This document shows positions 45,602 through 53,587 of a stretch of 64,000 bases of DNA, in pieces (positions within the stretch are counted from its first letter, which is position 1; each line of letters begins with the position of its first letter). Below the pieces are notes generated by a model that saw only the letters and a program-made list of their open reading frames with translations, searched no databases and was not told the origin of the DNA. The DNA lies in NCBI RefSeq assembly GCF_010501095.1, contig NZ_QVMP01000005.1, forward strand, positions 1 through 64,000, given 5' to 3'. The translations under genes were made by a program, and so were the position numbers. This DNA is from Dysgonomonas sp. 520. Its GTDB lineage: Bacteria; Bacteroidota; Bacteroidia; Bacteroidales; Dysgonomonadaceae.

Positions 45602-46360
45602 TTAATCAATTTGCATTTTCTTAATCAATACTTTAGACGAAGTCCAACCTAAACTCGCTACATTAGTCATAGTACTGGGAGACTCCAATGGATATACCCA
45701 CAAAGACAAGACATCCCCTGCCTTAGCTTTGGTATACAATGGCACATAAACTGTTACCGAACCATTAAAAATGGGTACGCTATACAGAAATTCGTCCATC
45801 ACCACATTGTTCTTCCTTAGCTCGAAAATGGTTGTAGTCCGTTGTACGTAAGTAGGAGATGGAAGATGTTTTGCCCACCACCTTACCTCCATAGAATAAA
45901 AACCATCGGATGGTATGGTAAATTCACTTCCCGGAGCAAGTGTAGACACTCCGGTAGCAAATGTAGAGCCGGGTGTTATCCACTGTATCGGATAAACTCT
46001 TCCGCTGGGAGGCGATACATTTTGCCATGTGCCCACTCCATTTGCGTCAGATACGAGAAACTTGCCTGTGCCTTGTGTCCCGTCTTTTATTTGTATCGGG
46101 ATGTCGCTCGTAACCTCCGTGTTGATTTCCATTTTAGAGGCCGGGGCAATTGTACCGATTCCGACCTTTCCGTCCGATGTGACCACAATATCATCCGACT
46201 GTTGCATTTTGGATGGCGCACCTGTGGCCGGATTTGTTTTCGATTGGGCATCTATATGAAGTAATGCTTGTGGATTTTCTGTTTTTATGCCGACTTGAGC
46301 AGAAAGGTATGATGAAAATCCCATAGATAGTATTATTGTAATGATTATCAGTCTCTTCAT
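45602..46360 (-). CDS. Secreted surface/fibre-like protein, second of a tandem set
   Basis: 252 residues. Signal peptide MKRLIIITIILSMGFSSYLSA, then QVGIKTENPQALLHIDAQSK and VGIGTIAPASKMEI. The C-terminal domain has DGFYSMEVRWWAKHL, ELRKNNVVMDEFLY and KAGDVLSLWVYPLE, in the same positions as in the neighbours. The two neighbours are 10 bp away at each end, so the three genes are one operon. The role is unknown; the collagen/C1q-like layout (stalk plus globular head) suggests a trimeric surface fibre (inference). Confidence 0.82.
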   Translation of the reverse strand: MKRLIIITIILSMGFSSYLSAQVGIKTENPQALLHIDAQSKTNPATGAPSKMQQSDDIVVTSDGKVGIGTIAPASKMEINTEVTSDIPIQIKDGTQGTGKFLVSDANGVGTWQNVSPPSGRVYPIQWITPGSTFATGVSTLAPGSEFTIPSDGFYSMEVRWWAKHLPSPTYVQRTTTIFELRKNNVVMDEFLYSVPIFNGSVTVYVPLYTKAKAGDVLSLWVYPLESPSTMTNVASLGWTSSKVLIKKMQID

Positions 46361-46370
46361 AACTATATTA

Positions 46371-47153
46371 TTAATTTAAATCCATTAACAAAATCAGGAC
46401 TTTGGCATTTGTCCAAGGGGTAGAACTGTTTGTGTTAGTCTCAAAGCCAGCCTGTTCGGGTGAATAGCCGGGACGCACTTTCAGAGTGAAAACATCACCT
46501 GCAACCGCATCGCTATAAAGAGGAACAAACATTGTCACGCTATTCGAATCTATCAGATTTACGTTCGTGTATCCTTCAAATTCATCCACCATAACACCAT
46601 TCTTTAAAAGATAAAAATGTGTAGCGGTTGAAAGTCCTACACCGGCTCCGCCCGTATATCCTACTTCTAAATACTTTGCCCACCAGCGAATTTCAAAGGC
46701 ATAATATCCCGGTATGGTTACAGTAAACGAAAAATTCGAAATCACTTCTCCTGTATAAGGAAATTTCTGTGCAGGAAAGGTTGTCAAACCAAATGCTTGC
46801 CCAAGTGTGAATGCGTCAGGCAAATCCTGCCACTTGGCATTTCCGTTGTTGTCGATCGAAGTCAAAACTTTTTCGTTGCTCTGATTCCCGTCTACAATTT
46901 TCAGCACCGATTTTGGCTTGGTCGATGTTGCTCCATCTGTCACCACCAGCTTTGTCTGAGGGGTTATTGTACCTATTCCGACATTGCCACTCTCGGTTAC
47001 GATAACGTCATCACCTGTCCCGGTCGATCCGTTTGTGTCCTTTTTGGGGTCAATATGAAGTGCCCCTTGCGGATTCTCCGTATTTATCCCAACCTGAGCG
47101 TTCGCATATATGATGCCGAACACTATAAATAAAAAAAATAGCCGTTTATTCAT
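46371..47153 (-). CDS. Secreted surface/fibre-like protein, first of a tandem set
   Basis: 260 residues. Signal peptide MNKRLFFLFIVFGIIYANA, then QVGINTENPQGALHIDPKKD and VGIGTITPQTKLVV. The C-terminal domain has PGYYAFEIRWWAKYL, LLKNGVMVDEFEGY and AGDVFTLKVRPGYSP. First gene of the operon. No TAnnTTTG box was seen in the 104 bp between its start and inverted-repeat site C, so its promoter probably lies in or across the invertible segment. Confidence 0.83.
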   Translation of the reverse strand: MNKRLFFLFIVFGIIYANAQVGINTENPQGALHIDPKKDTNGSTGTGDDVIVTESGNVGIGTITPQTKLVVTDGATSTKPKSVLKIVDGNQSNEKVLTSIDNNGNAKWQDLPDAFTLGQAFGLTTFPAQKFPYTGEVISNFSFTVTIPGYYAFEIRWWAKYLEVGYTGGAGVGLSTATHFYLLKNGVMVDEFEGYTNVNLIDSNSVTMFVPLYSDAVAGDVFTLKVRPGYSPEQAGFETNTNSSTPWTNAKVLILLMDLN

Positions 47154-47257
47154 ATTCTTTCTTTAGTTCTGTATTTTGGTTTGTCTTTTCTTCGTTTTTA
47201 AGATTCTCTTATTTGTGCCTGTTTTTGTTAATCTGTTGAATATCAGTCTGTAATAAT

Positions 47258-47277
47258 TCTGTCACTTTGTAAGTGAC
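47258..47277. repeat. Inverted-repeat site C, surface-gene side
   Basis: TCTGTCAC (47258-47265), centre TTTGTAA, then GTGAC. The 20 bases are the exact reverse complement of 48451-48470; beyond that the copies differ at single bases. No inward T-run. Confidence 0.85.
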
Positions 47278-47528
47278 GGAAATGTTGTATTCGATGTATT
47301 ATTGTTCCGATTATCAATGTTTTACGAGTGCCGTGTTTAACGAAAAGTTATACACAAATTGATACAGCAAATAAGTTCTACGATAATCTCTATTGACTAT
47401 GCAATTAAAAATCTGGATATAAATACATTAATGAACCATTTACAGAATATCAGAAATAGCACTTTATAGAGTGTTTGTGTTCTTTTAGTTAAACACGCTC
47501 TTAAACAAATACTTAAACAACAGAAAAT

Positions 47529-48371
47529 ATGAATTTAAATGACAAGCTCGATTTTGAAAAACAGGGTCCATTAATAGAGTTTTTATCCTTCAAAGAAAAC
47601 TCGGAATGGAAAACAAAAGATCATCTGTGCAGGATAGTCTTGATAAGAAAAGGCAGTCTAGAGCTCTCTTTCGACTACGATAGGAAAGCAACAATTTCTT
47701 GCTCTAAGTTATTCTTTCTTCCGCCAAATTATGGGTTGACGATCAAGGTCTTAGAGGATAGTTCGCTATTGTTGGTGACCATAAACGACGAAAATTATTT
47801 CGACAATCTGCGTATTGACGACCTAAGAATACGGAATAGAGAAAAAGAGGAAGAGCGAATATGTTTTTTGGATATGGATAATGTATTGCTGAATTACATA
47901 CATTCGCTGCAAGTGTATGAAAATAACGGTATTAGAGATATATCTCTTCATATACTAAAGATAAAGGAGCTGATGTGTATTTTGAAAGCATTTTATTCGC
48001 CGGACGAATTAAATCGTTTTTTCAGCTTATATCGGAGCAACGATTTATATTTTTCGAAACAGGTGTATAACTTGTCTCAGAATATTCAAAGTGCTCGCCA
48101 GTTGGCTCAGGCACTGCATTATAGCTATTCCGGTTTCAACAAACGCTTCCGAAAGGTTTTCGGCATTTCTGCTTATTTGTGGCTCAGGCAACGCCGTGCC
48201 CGTGCAGTGTATTACGAGCTATATCATACCGATAAGAGCCTGAAACAGATATCGACAGACAACAAGTTCAATACTTTATCTCATTTCAATGAATTTTGCC
48301 ACAAAATATTGGGAGACTCGCCAAGGCAAATCAGGAACAGAAGATGCAGGAAGCAAAATACTGAAATTTAA
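47529..48371 (+). CDS. AraC-family transcriptional regulator (switch C)
   Basis: 280 residues, paralogous to those at 660 and 7889. The C-terminal double helix-turn-helix begins near residue 188 (SARQLAQALHYSYSGFNKRF, LSHFNEFCHKILGDSP). The N-terminal ~100 residues form a cupin-like sensor (RIVLIRKGSLELSFDYDRK, KLFFLPPNYGLTIKV). It lies divergent from the three surface genes and wholly inside inverted repeats. The probable target is the adjacent operon. The short basic tail (RRCRKQNTEI) is specific to this copy. Confidence 0.88.
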   Translation: MNLNDKLDFEKQGPLIEFLSFKENSEWKTKDHLCRIVLIRKGSLELSFDYDRKATISCSKLFFLPPNYGLTIKVLEDSSLLLVTINDENYFDNLRIDDLRIRNREKEEERICFLDMDNVLLNYIHSLQVYENNGIRDISLHILKIKELMCILKAFYSPDELNRFFSLYRSNDLYFSKQVYNLSQNIQSARQLAQALHYSYSGFNKRFRKVFGISAYLWLRQRRARAVYYELYHTDKSLKQISTDNKFNTLSHFNEFCHKILGDSPRQIRNRRCRKQNTEI

Positions 48372-48408
48372 GAGCATTAAAAGAAAGTATATGAATGTTA
48401 TTTTGGTA

Positions 48409-48416
48409 TAACTTTG
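48409..48416 (+). promoter_or_regulatory. Promoter-like box inside segment C (TAACTTTG)
   Basis: TAnnTTTG box 37 nt after the regulator stop, pointing out through the right-hand site. After inversion it would point at the three surface genes. No clear -33 element, and no equivalent in segments A or B. Confidence 0.35.
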
Positions 48417-48429
48417 CCACATAAATCTT

Positions 48430-48472
48430 CTCTGAAAAAAGCAAGCCTCTGTCACTTACAAAGTGACAGAGG
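48430..48472 (-). terminator. Inverted-repeat site C, promoter side, doubling as an intrinsic terminator
   Basis: On the reverse strand a perfect 12-bp stem with a 3-nt loop (48472-48446) is followed by CTTGC and six T. It would stop transcripts from the promoter at 48498-48505 and from the O-methyltransferase gene. Bases 48451-48470 mirror 47258-47277. The plus-strand centre is TTACAAA. Confidence 0.78.
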
Positions 48473-48497
48473 TGAGTCATTATCCGTAATCAGTTTA

Positions 48498-48505
48498 CAA
48501 ATATA
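48498..48505 (-). promoter_or_regulatory. Candidate promoter of switch C (TATATTTG)
   Basis: Reverse-strand TAnnTTTG box with a weak ATTG 20 bp upstream. It points left into the hairpin, with a gap of 25 nt. Same geometry as in loci A and B. Confidence 0.55.
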
Positions 48506-48608
48506 CGTAAACGGTTTGTTTTTCGCAATATTTACACCGATTTATTATGGTTTGATGTCAAGTGGTTGGTTTATAGGCGGGTCTGTTTGAAATATGTAGG
48601 GAAACTCT

Positions 48609-49253
48609 TTATTTTTTCCAGATAAGCGTCAAGCCATCTCTAATTGGAAGGATCACTTTTTCTACTCTATCGTCCTTGGCCAACATATCATTAAATTCCT
48701 GTATACCTATTGTCTGTTTGTCGGTATGATGAGGCTTTTCCAATACCTTGCCATCCCAGAGGGTATTGTCGGCGATGATTAAGCCTCCTTGCCGTACTTT
48801 ATCAAAAATAATGTTGTAGTATTCAATATAGTGCCTCTTGTTTGCGTCGATGAATACAAGGTCGAATGAGCAATTTATTCTAGGGATAATTTTCATCGCA
48901 TCTCCTATGTGGAGGTAGATTTTATCTTTCAGCTTCGATTTGTGAAGATGTTTCATGATGAAATCTTGCAGTTCGTCATTCACCTCAATTGTATGGATTT
49001 CTGCATCGTCCACAGCTCCTTCAGCCAGGCAGAGGGTGGCATAACCCGTATATGTGCCGATTTCGAGAATGTATTTCGGTTGGATAAGCCTGCATAGCAT
49101 CTTGAGGATTTTTCCTTGCAAATGACCCGAAAGCATGCGTGGGCGCAATAGATTCACATGGGCATCTCTGTTTAAGCTTCTTAGTAAGTCTCCTTCTTCA
49201 TCTATGTGCGAGAGGATATAATTTTCCAATGCTTCTTCTTTTTCTTTTTCCAT
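48609..49253 (-). CDS. SAM-dependent O-methyltransferase (COMT-like, class I)
   Basis: 214 residues. LEIGTYTGYATLCLAEG is the SAM-binding motif. FDLVFIDANKRHYIEYYNIIF and GGLIIADNTLWDGKVLE carry the metal-binding Asp/Asn pattern of catechol/caffeoyl-CoA O-methyltransferase-like enzymes. Cytoplasmic. The substrate is unknown. It lies downstream of pyk in the same direction. Confidence 0.9.
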   Translation of the reverse strand: MEKEKEEALENYILSHIDEEGDLLRSLNRDAHVNLLRPRMLSGHLQGKILKMLCRLIQPKYILEIGTYTGYATLCLAEGAVDDAEIHTIEVNDELQDFIMKHLHKSKLKDKIYLHIGDAMKIIPRINCSFDLVFIDANKRHYIEYYNIIFDKVRQGGLIIADNTLWDGKVLEKPHHTDKQTIGIQEFNDMLAKDDRVEKVILPIRDGLTLIWKK

Positions 49254-49337
49254 AGCAATACCGATATCCTAAAAACAAATGAGATAACAACCACGGTCAT
49301 CATCTCATTTGCAATATTATAAAATAATTTTTAAGTC

Positions 49338-50804
49338 TTACTCAACAGGTACAAAATATTTGTCACCGGCTTCAAGAACATGTCCTACTTTTTCAATTTC
49401 GAGGAAAGATAAACCGCCTTTGCCGTGAGTGAACGTTCCGCTAAGATAAACAACCAAATCTTCTTTATCTACCGAACCTTGCTCTTCAAGGGTTGCCATT
49501 GCTTTCAAGAAATATTCTTTATGTTTGTTTGTTGTGTAGCCTGTGTCTGATTGATGTCTTGCATCTACACCGTAACAAACCGAAAGTTGACGGGCAACTT
49601 CTTCGTTGCTGCAAAACGCATAAACAGGGCTTTTGCTGCGGAAAGCGGCAAGTGTGCGGGCAGTACGGCCTGTAACACTGTCTGTGATGATTGCTTTCAC
49701 GCCCAACTGATTGCACGATTTAACGGCTTGTTTGCAAAGGAAAGAAGTGGTGTCGTATTCCTCGTCTTTGAATGGAACAGGAATTTCTTTTTCTTCCAGT
49801 TTAGATATTTCAGCGGCACGAGCCACGGCTGCCATTGTGCGAACAGCTTCAACAGGATATTTACCGTAAGCAGTTTCGCCACTCAACATCACTGCGTCTG
49901 TTCCGTAATATACTGCATTGGCAATATCTGTAACTTCGGCGCGTGTTGGACGTGGGTTTTCGATCATTGTGTGCAACATTTGAGTAGCTACAATAACCGG
50001 TTTTTTATATTCTACAGCTTTGCGGATAAGCAGACGTTGAATTCCCGGTATGTTTTCTTGTGGTACTTCTATACCCAAGTCTCCACGAGCAACCATCACT
50101 CCGTAAGCTGTTTGGAAAATTTCATCTATATTATCTACACCTTCTTGGTTTTCTATCTTTGCAATGATCTTGATGTTGCTATTGTGCTCATCCAGAATTT
50201 TCTGAACGTCCAATACGTCTTGTTTGTTGCGAACGAAAGAGTGCGCAATAAAGTCTGCATTGTTGCGGATAGCTATTTCAATACACTTTTTGTCTTTTTC
50301 TGTGATTGAAGGCAAGTTTACACTTACTCCGGGAATGTTCACACTTTTACGGCTACCGATTGTTCCGTTATTTTGAACTTCGCAAAGAAGATAAGCGTCT
50401 GTTTTCTCTATCACCTTAAGTGCTGTTTCACCATCGTCGATAAGGAGAACGTTACCCACAGGAACATCTTTAACGATGCTTGGGTAAGAAACTGAAATTT
50501 GCTCGTGTGTCGATTTTACGTTGATATCTCCGATCACTTTCAGTTTGTCGCCTGTTTTAACAACAATTTTTTCTCCTGATTCAGTGGCTGTTGTACGGAT
50601 TTCAGGACCTTTTGTATCCATCATCAAACCAATAGTGTTGGATACAGTACGTACATTTGTGATTACATTTACAAATCCTTCCTCTGTCATGTGAGCCGAG
50701 TTCATTCTCACTACATTCATTCCTTCATTGTATAACGAACGAATAAAATCAACATCACAGCGCATGTCCGAAATTGTTGCAACAATCTTTGTTTTCTTAA
50801 ACAT
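49338..50804 (-). CDS. pyk: Pyruvate kinase
   Basis: 488 residues, family length. TKIVATISDMRCDVDFIRSLYNEGMNVVRMN opens the barrel, MMDTKGPEIRT and GVMVARGDLGIEVP are catalytic segments, and VATQMLHTMIENPRPTRAEVTDIANAVYYGTDAVMLSGETAYGKYP is the family signature. It makes pyruvate and ATP from phosphoenolpyruvate. It starts 11 bp after aroQ and is co-transcribed with it. Confidence 0.97.
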   Translation of the reverse strand: MFKKTKIVATISDMRCDVDFIRSLYNEGMNVVRMNSAHMTEEGFVNVITNVRTVSNTIGLMMDTKGPEIRTTATESGEKIVVKTGDKLKVIGDINVKSTHEQISVSYPSIVKDVPVGNVLLIDDGETALKVIEKTDAYLLCEVQNNGTIGSRKSVNIPGVSVNLPSITEKDKKCIEIAIRNNADFIAHSFVRNKQDVLDVQKILDEHNSNIKIIAKIENQEGVDNIDEIFQTAYGVMVARGDLGIEVPQENIPGIQRLLIRKAVEYKKPVIVATQMLHTMIENPRPTRAEVTDIANAVYYGTDAVMLSGETAYGKYPVEAVRTMAAVARAAEISKLEEKEIPVPFKDEEYDTTSFLCKQAVKSCNQLGVKAIITDSVTGRTARTLAAFRSKSPVYAFCSNEEVARQLSVCYGVDARHQSDTGYTTNKHKEYFLKAMATLEEQGSVDKEDLVVYLSGTFTHGKGGLSFLEIEKVGHVLEAGDKYFVPVE

Positions 50805-50815
50805 AAAAATAGTTT

Positions 50816-51256
50816 TTAAATAGGTGTATTATTTGTTATGATAAAATAGTCTATTGCCAGTTTGTATGATTCCAATCCTAAACCTGCTATCGAGCCTTTG
50901 CACGCAGCGGCGATCATAGACCGGTGCCTGAATTCTTCACGGGCATGGATGTTCGATATATGTACTTCAATCACAGGGGTTACAACAGCTTTTATTGCAT
51001 CGTGCAAGGCTATTGATGTATGTGTGTAGGCTCCGGCGTTCAGTACGATACCATCAAAATCGAATCCAACTTCATGAATTTTATCTATCAAAGCTCCTTC
51101 GTGGTTAGATTGATAGTAGTATAAATTGCATTTTCCTTTATATTGTTCTTGCAACGAGGTAAAGTAATCGTCGAATGATGTATGCCCGTAAACCGTTGGC
51201 TCGCGTTTGCCTAACAGATTCAGATTTGGACCATTCATTATAATTATTTTCTTCAT
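50816..51256 (-). CDS. aroQ: Type II 3-dehydroquinate dehydratase
   Basis: 146 residues. GPNLNLLGKREPTVYG with the catalytic lid Tyr, NAGAYTHTSIALHDAI, and EVHISNIHAREEFRHRS with the catalytic His. It performs the third step of the shikimate pathway. First gene of the aroQ-pyk transcript, with a promoter box at 51294. Confidence 0.97.
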   Translation of the reverse strand: MKKIIIMNGPNLNLLGKREPTVYGHTSFDDYFTSLQEQYKGKCNLYYYQSNHEGALIDKIHEVGFDFDGIVLNAGAYTHTSIALHDAIKAVVTPVIEVHISNIHAREEFRHRSMIAAACKGSIAGLGLESYKLAIDYFIITNNTPI

Positions 51257-51293
51257 ACCTTAGTTTTGGACAATGCTTTTAGAAAAATGTTCA

Positions 51294-51301
51294 CAAAAAT
51301 A
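51294..51301 (-). promoter_or_regulatory. Candidate promoter of aroQ-pyk (TATTTTTG)
   Basis: Reverse-strand TAnnTTTG box 37 nt upstream of the aroQ start. Confidence 0.5.
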
Positions 51302-51420
51302 GTCATTTTTTTTAATAGACGAAATAGTTTCTTGTCTTGTTGACCGTTTAAAATTAACTAATTATGCTTCGGTCGTATTAAAAAATAAATATTATTATTT
51401 GCAGGCTGTATGAAGCCAAT

Positions 51421-51457
51421 AAAAAAGCAAGCCTTTTTGAAATGACTTGCTTTTTTT
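51421..51457 (-). terminator. Bidirectional intrinsic terminator after the phosphate-transporter operon
   Basis: AAAAAAGCAAG pairs with CTTGCTTTTTT, separated by 14 nt. It directly follows the end of the phosphate-transporter gene on the reverse strand. Confidence 0.85.
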
Positions 51458-51483
51458 AAGGTTATAATTAAATCTTTATTTTC

Positions 51484-52515
51484 TTACATTACAAAGCTCA
51501 ACAGCCAAAATACGAAGGCTGCCAAAAATGCACTGATAGGTATTGTTATTACCCAGGCTACTAATAAATTTTTAGTAACACCCCAACGTACTGCTGCTAA
51601 TCTTTTTACTGAACCAACGCCGATAATACTACCCGTGATAACGTGAGTTGTACTGACCGGCACATGCAGCTTTTCTGTGATAAACAGTGTTATAGATCCT
51701 GCAACCTGAGAGCAAAAACCTTCGAGTGGGGTGATCTTTGTAATCCGGTTTCCCATCGTTTTCATTATTTTGAATCCTCCGGCCATAGTTCCTAGTGCTA
51801 TTGCCGTGAAACATACCACAGGAACCCAGATGTGCATATCGGTATTTATATCTGTGGTTTGCATAAAATGAGGAAGATCCGGTATGGTTTTCGTTGCTGC
51901 AATCAGAGTAACACCTATGATACCCATAACTTTCTGAGAATCATTCAATCCATGTCCAATGCTCAACATGGCAGAGGATATCAGTTGCAATCGTTTGAAC
52001 CAATAGTCAGCCTTGCCCGGTTTCACATTTTTAGCCAAGTGTAATGTTATCAGGGTTATAATATTACCACCGATGATACCAATTAGTGGAGCTACAAAAA
52101 TAAACAATACTATAATTCCTACTGTGTCTAAATGAACTGCACCAAATCCTGCGCTGGCAATACCTGCTCCTGCAAAGCCTCCTATCAATGTGTGCGAAGA
52201 AGAGGAAGGGATACCAAACCACCATGTGATGAGATTCCATGTTATGGCTGCCACAAGTCCCGCTATTACTACATGGAATGTAATGAAATCCGGTTCCACA
52301 GTTTTGGCCACAGTATCTGCAATACCAAAACCGCCTAACATATATTTTGCGATAAATAGTGCTACAAAATTGAAGAATGCAGCCCAAAGGACGGCCTGGC
52401 GGGGAGTGAGTACTTTTGAGGATACAACTGTCGCTACTGAGTTTGCGGCGTCGTGAAATCCATTTATAAAGTCGAAGATAATAGCTAAAACAATAATTAC
52501 AATTAACGCTGTCAT
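51484..52515 (-). CDS. PiT-family inorganic phosphate transporter
   Basis: 343 residues with about ten membrane segments. Both inverted-repeat signatures of the family are present: FDFINGFHDAANSVATVVSSKVLTP near the N-terminus and SIGHGLNDSQKVMGII in the middle, plus STTHVITGSIIGVG near the end. It imports phosphate with a proton or sodium. It starts 11 bp after the DUF47 gene, the standard pairing. Confidence 0.95.
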   Translation of the reverse strand: MTALIVIIVLAIIFDFINGFHDAANSVATVVSSKVLTPRQAVLWAAFFNFVALFIAKYMLGGFGIADTVAKTVEPDFITFHVVIAGLVAAITWNLITWWFGIPSSSSHTLIGGFAGAGIASAGFGAVHLDTVGIIVLFIFVAPLIGIIGGNIITLITLHLAKNVKPGKADYWFKRLQLISSAMLSIGHGLNDSQKVMGIIGVTLIAATKTIPDLPHFMQTTDINTDMHIWVPVVCFTAIALGTMAGGFKIMKTMGNRITKITPLEGFCSQVAGSITLFITEKLHVPVSTTHVITGSIIGVGSVKRLAAVRWGVTKNLLVAWVITIPISAFLAAFVFWLLSFVM

Positions 52516-52526
52516 TTTGTAGGCTC

Positions 52527-53177
52527 TTATGCGTATTTAACTATTATGGTTTTGATGATTTTGCCAACTGTTTCCGCTGCATCCGTGGCTCGTTCCAATT
52601 CGTGGAGGATGTCTTTCAGCTTTATAACTTCGATGGCATCTGTTTCGTTCTCGAAAAGATTGATGAGGAAATGCTCGTAAACGTCATCTGCCTTGTGCTC
52701 AAGTTCGGCTAGTTTGTTGGAGTATTCCGTGATTTTCTGCGGACTCTTTTTCAGTACGTTCAATTCGCCGATAGCTTTATCTAAACATAATGCCGATTCT
52801 CTTACCAATTGGGCTAGTTGAGTAGCGCTTTCGGGCATAGCTTTCGGGCTATACAGCATAATTCTCTTAGCACAACTGTTGATATAATCTATTACGTCGT
52901 CCATCGTGCTCGACAGGTTGTTTATATCTTCGCGGTCGAATGGAGTGATGAATGTATTGTTAAGCTCGTCGAAAATCTGATTTTGCAGTTTATCAGCCAA
53001 ACGCTCTTGTTCTTTAATCTTCTTGAAGTATTCTACTGCTTCATTGTGGCTTTTTGCCTGTACACATTCTGTAATAAGGTTTGATGCAGCGATAATGGCA
53101 TCTGCCATTTGATCTAAGAGGGGGAAAAATTTGTCTTCTTTTGGTTTAAATCTTTCAAAAAAGTTATTCTTTGTCAT
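52527..53177 (-). CDS. DUF47 (PhoU-like) protein, partner of the phosphate transporter
   Basis: 216 residues, all helical. FEKFKPKEDKFFPLLDQMADAI-like opening (here FERFKPKEDKFFPLLDQMAD) and DREDINNLSSTMDDVIDYINSCA, which carries the family's metal-binding acidic residues. DUF47 proteins regulate the PiT transporter encoded next to them. First gene of the pair, with a promoter box at 53246. Confidence 0.94.
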   Translation of the reverse strand: MTKNNFFERFKPKEDKFFPLLDQMADAIIAASNLITECVQAKSHNEAVEYFKKIKEQERLADKLQNQIFDELNNTFITPFDREDINNLSSTMDDVIDYINSCAKRIMLYSPKAMPESATQLAQLVRESALCLDKAIGELNVLKKSPQKITEYSNKLAELEHKADDVYEHFLINLFENETDAIEVIKLKDILHELERATDAAETVGKIIKTIIVKYA

Positions 53178-53245
53178 ATATTCAATATAGATATTCGATT
53201 CTTTAACAAATCATTAAGAAATTCACCTGTTTTTGTTAAGTCGTG

Positions 53246-53253
53246 CAAATATA
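53246..53253 (-). promoter_or_regulatory. Candidate promoter of the DUF47-PiT operon (TATATTTG)
   Basis: Reverse-strand TAnnTTTG box 68 nt upstream of the DUF47 start. The rest of the 410-bp gap (53178-53587) shows no gene, only the terminator at 53539. Confidence 0.5.
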
Positions 53254-53538
53254 AAATAAAAACCTAATTATTACTTATTTTTTAACATAAACTTATCCAC
53301 AATGTGTTCTCGTTTTATGTTTTTTGCCATTCTTCATGACTGGTAGATTCCCAAATGAATGAAGGTTGTGCGGGAGTCATATAGCCGGATCGAGAGGGAG
53401 ATTACTTACTTTTTGCTCCTGCTTGTATATATTTCGTTTTCAGACTGAAAGAAAAAGTCCTTTTTCTGTGATTTGTTGATGCTTTGCCGATTCGGGATGA
53501 CGGACGGTGCGAAATGAAATTTATCGCCATTCAGCAAG

Positions 53539-53562
53539 AAAGGCTGCCGACGGGCAGCCTTT
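53539..53562 (-). terminator. Intrinsic terminator of the pta-ackA operon
   Basis: AAAGGCTGCC (53539-53548) pairs with GGCAGCCTTT (53553-53562) around a 4-nt loop, 25 bp past the ackA stop. Confidence 0.82.
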
Positions 53563-53587
53563 GCTCTGTTTTTATTTTGAGGAAAGT

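Larger units (their letters stand above)
47258..48470. other. Candidate invertible segment C carrying an AraC-type regulator
   Basis: Bounded by 20-bp perfect inverted repeats, with a 1,173-bp interior holding the whole regulator gene. As drawn, the regulator points away from the three surface genes. Inversion would align it with them and with the outside promoter at 48498-48505. The gene-free part, 47278-47528, ends in a leader (ACTTAAACAACA) shared with the regulator at 660 and shows no TAnnTTTG box. Together with 47154-47257 it makes up the 375-bp gap before the regulator. Confidence 0.7.

Noticed and set aside
1454-48472. The palindromes as simple AraC operators or plain terminators
   Set aside because: The T-run copies at 1441 and 48430 can indeed end yihY and the O-methyltransferase gene, but this does not explain the exact reverse-complement partner with the same asymmetric centre near the surface gene. 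AraC proteins usually bind direct, not palindromic, repeats.
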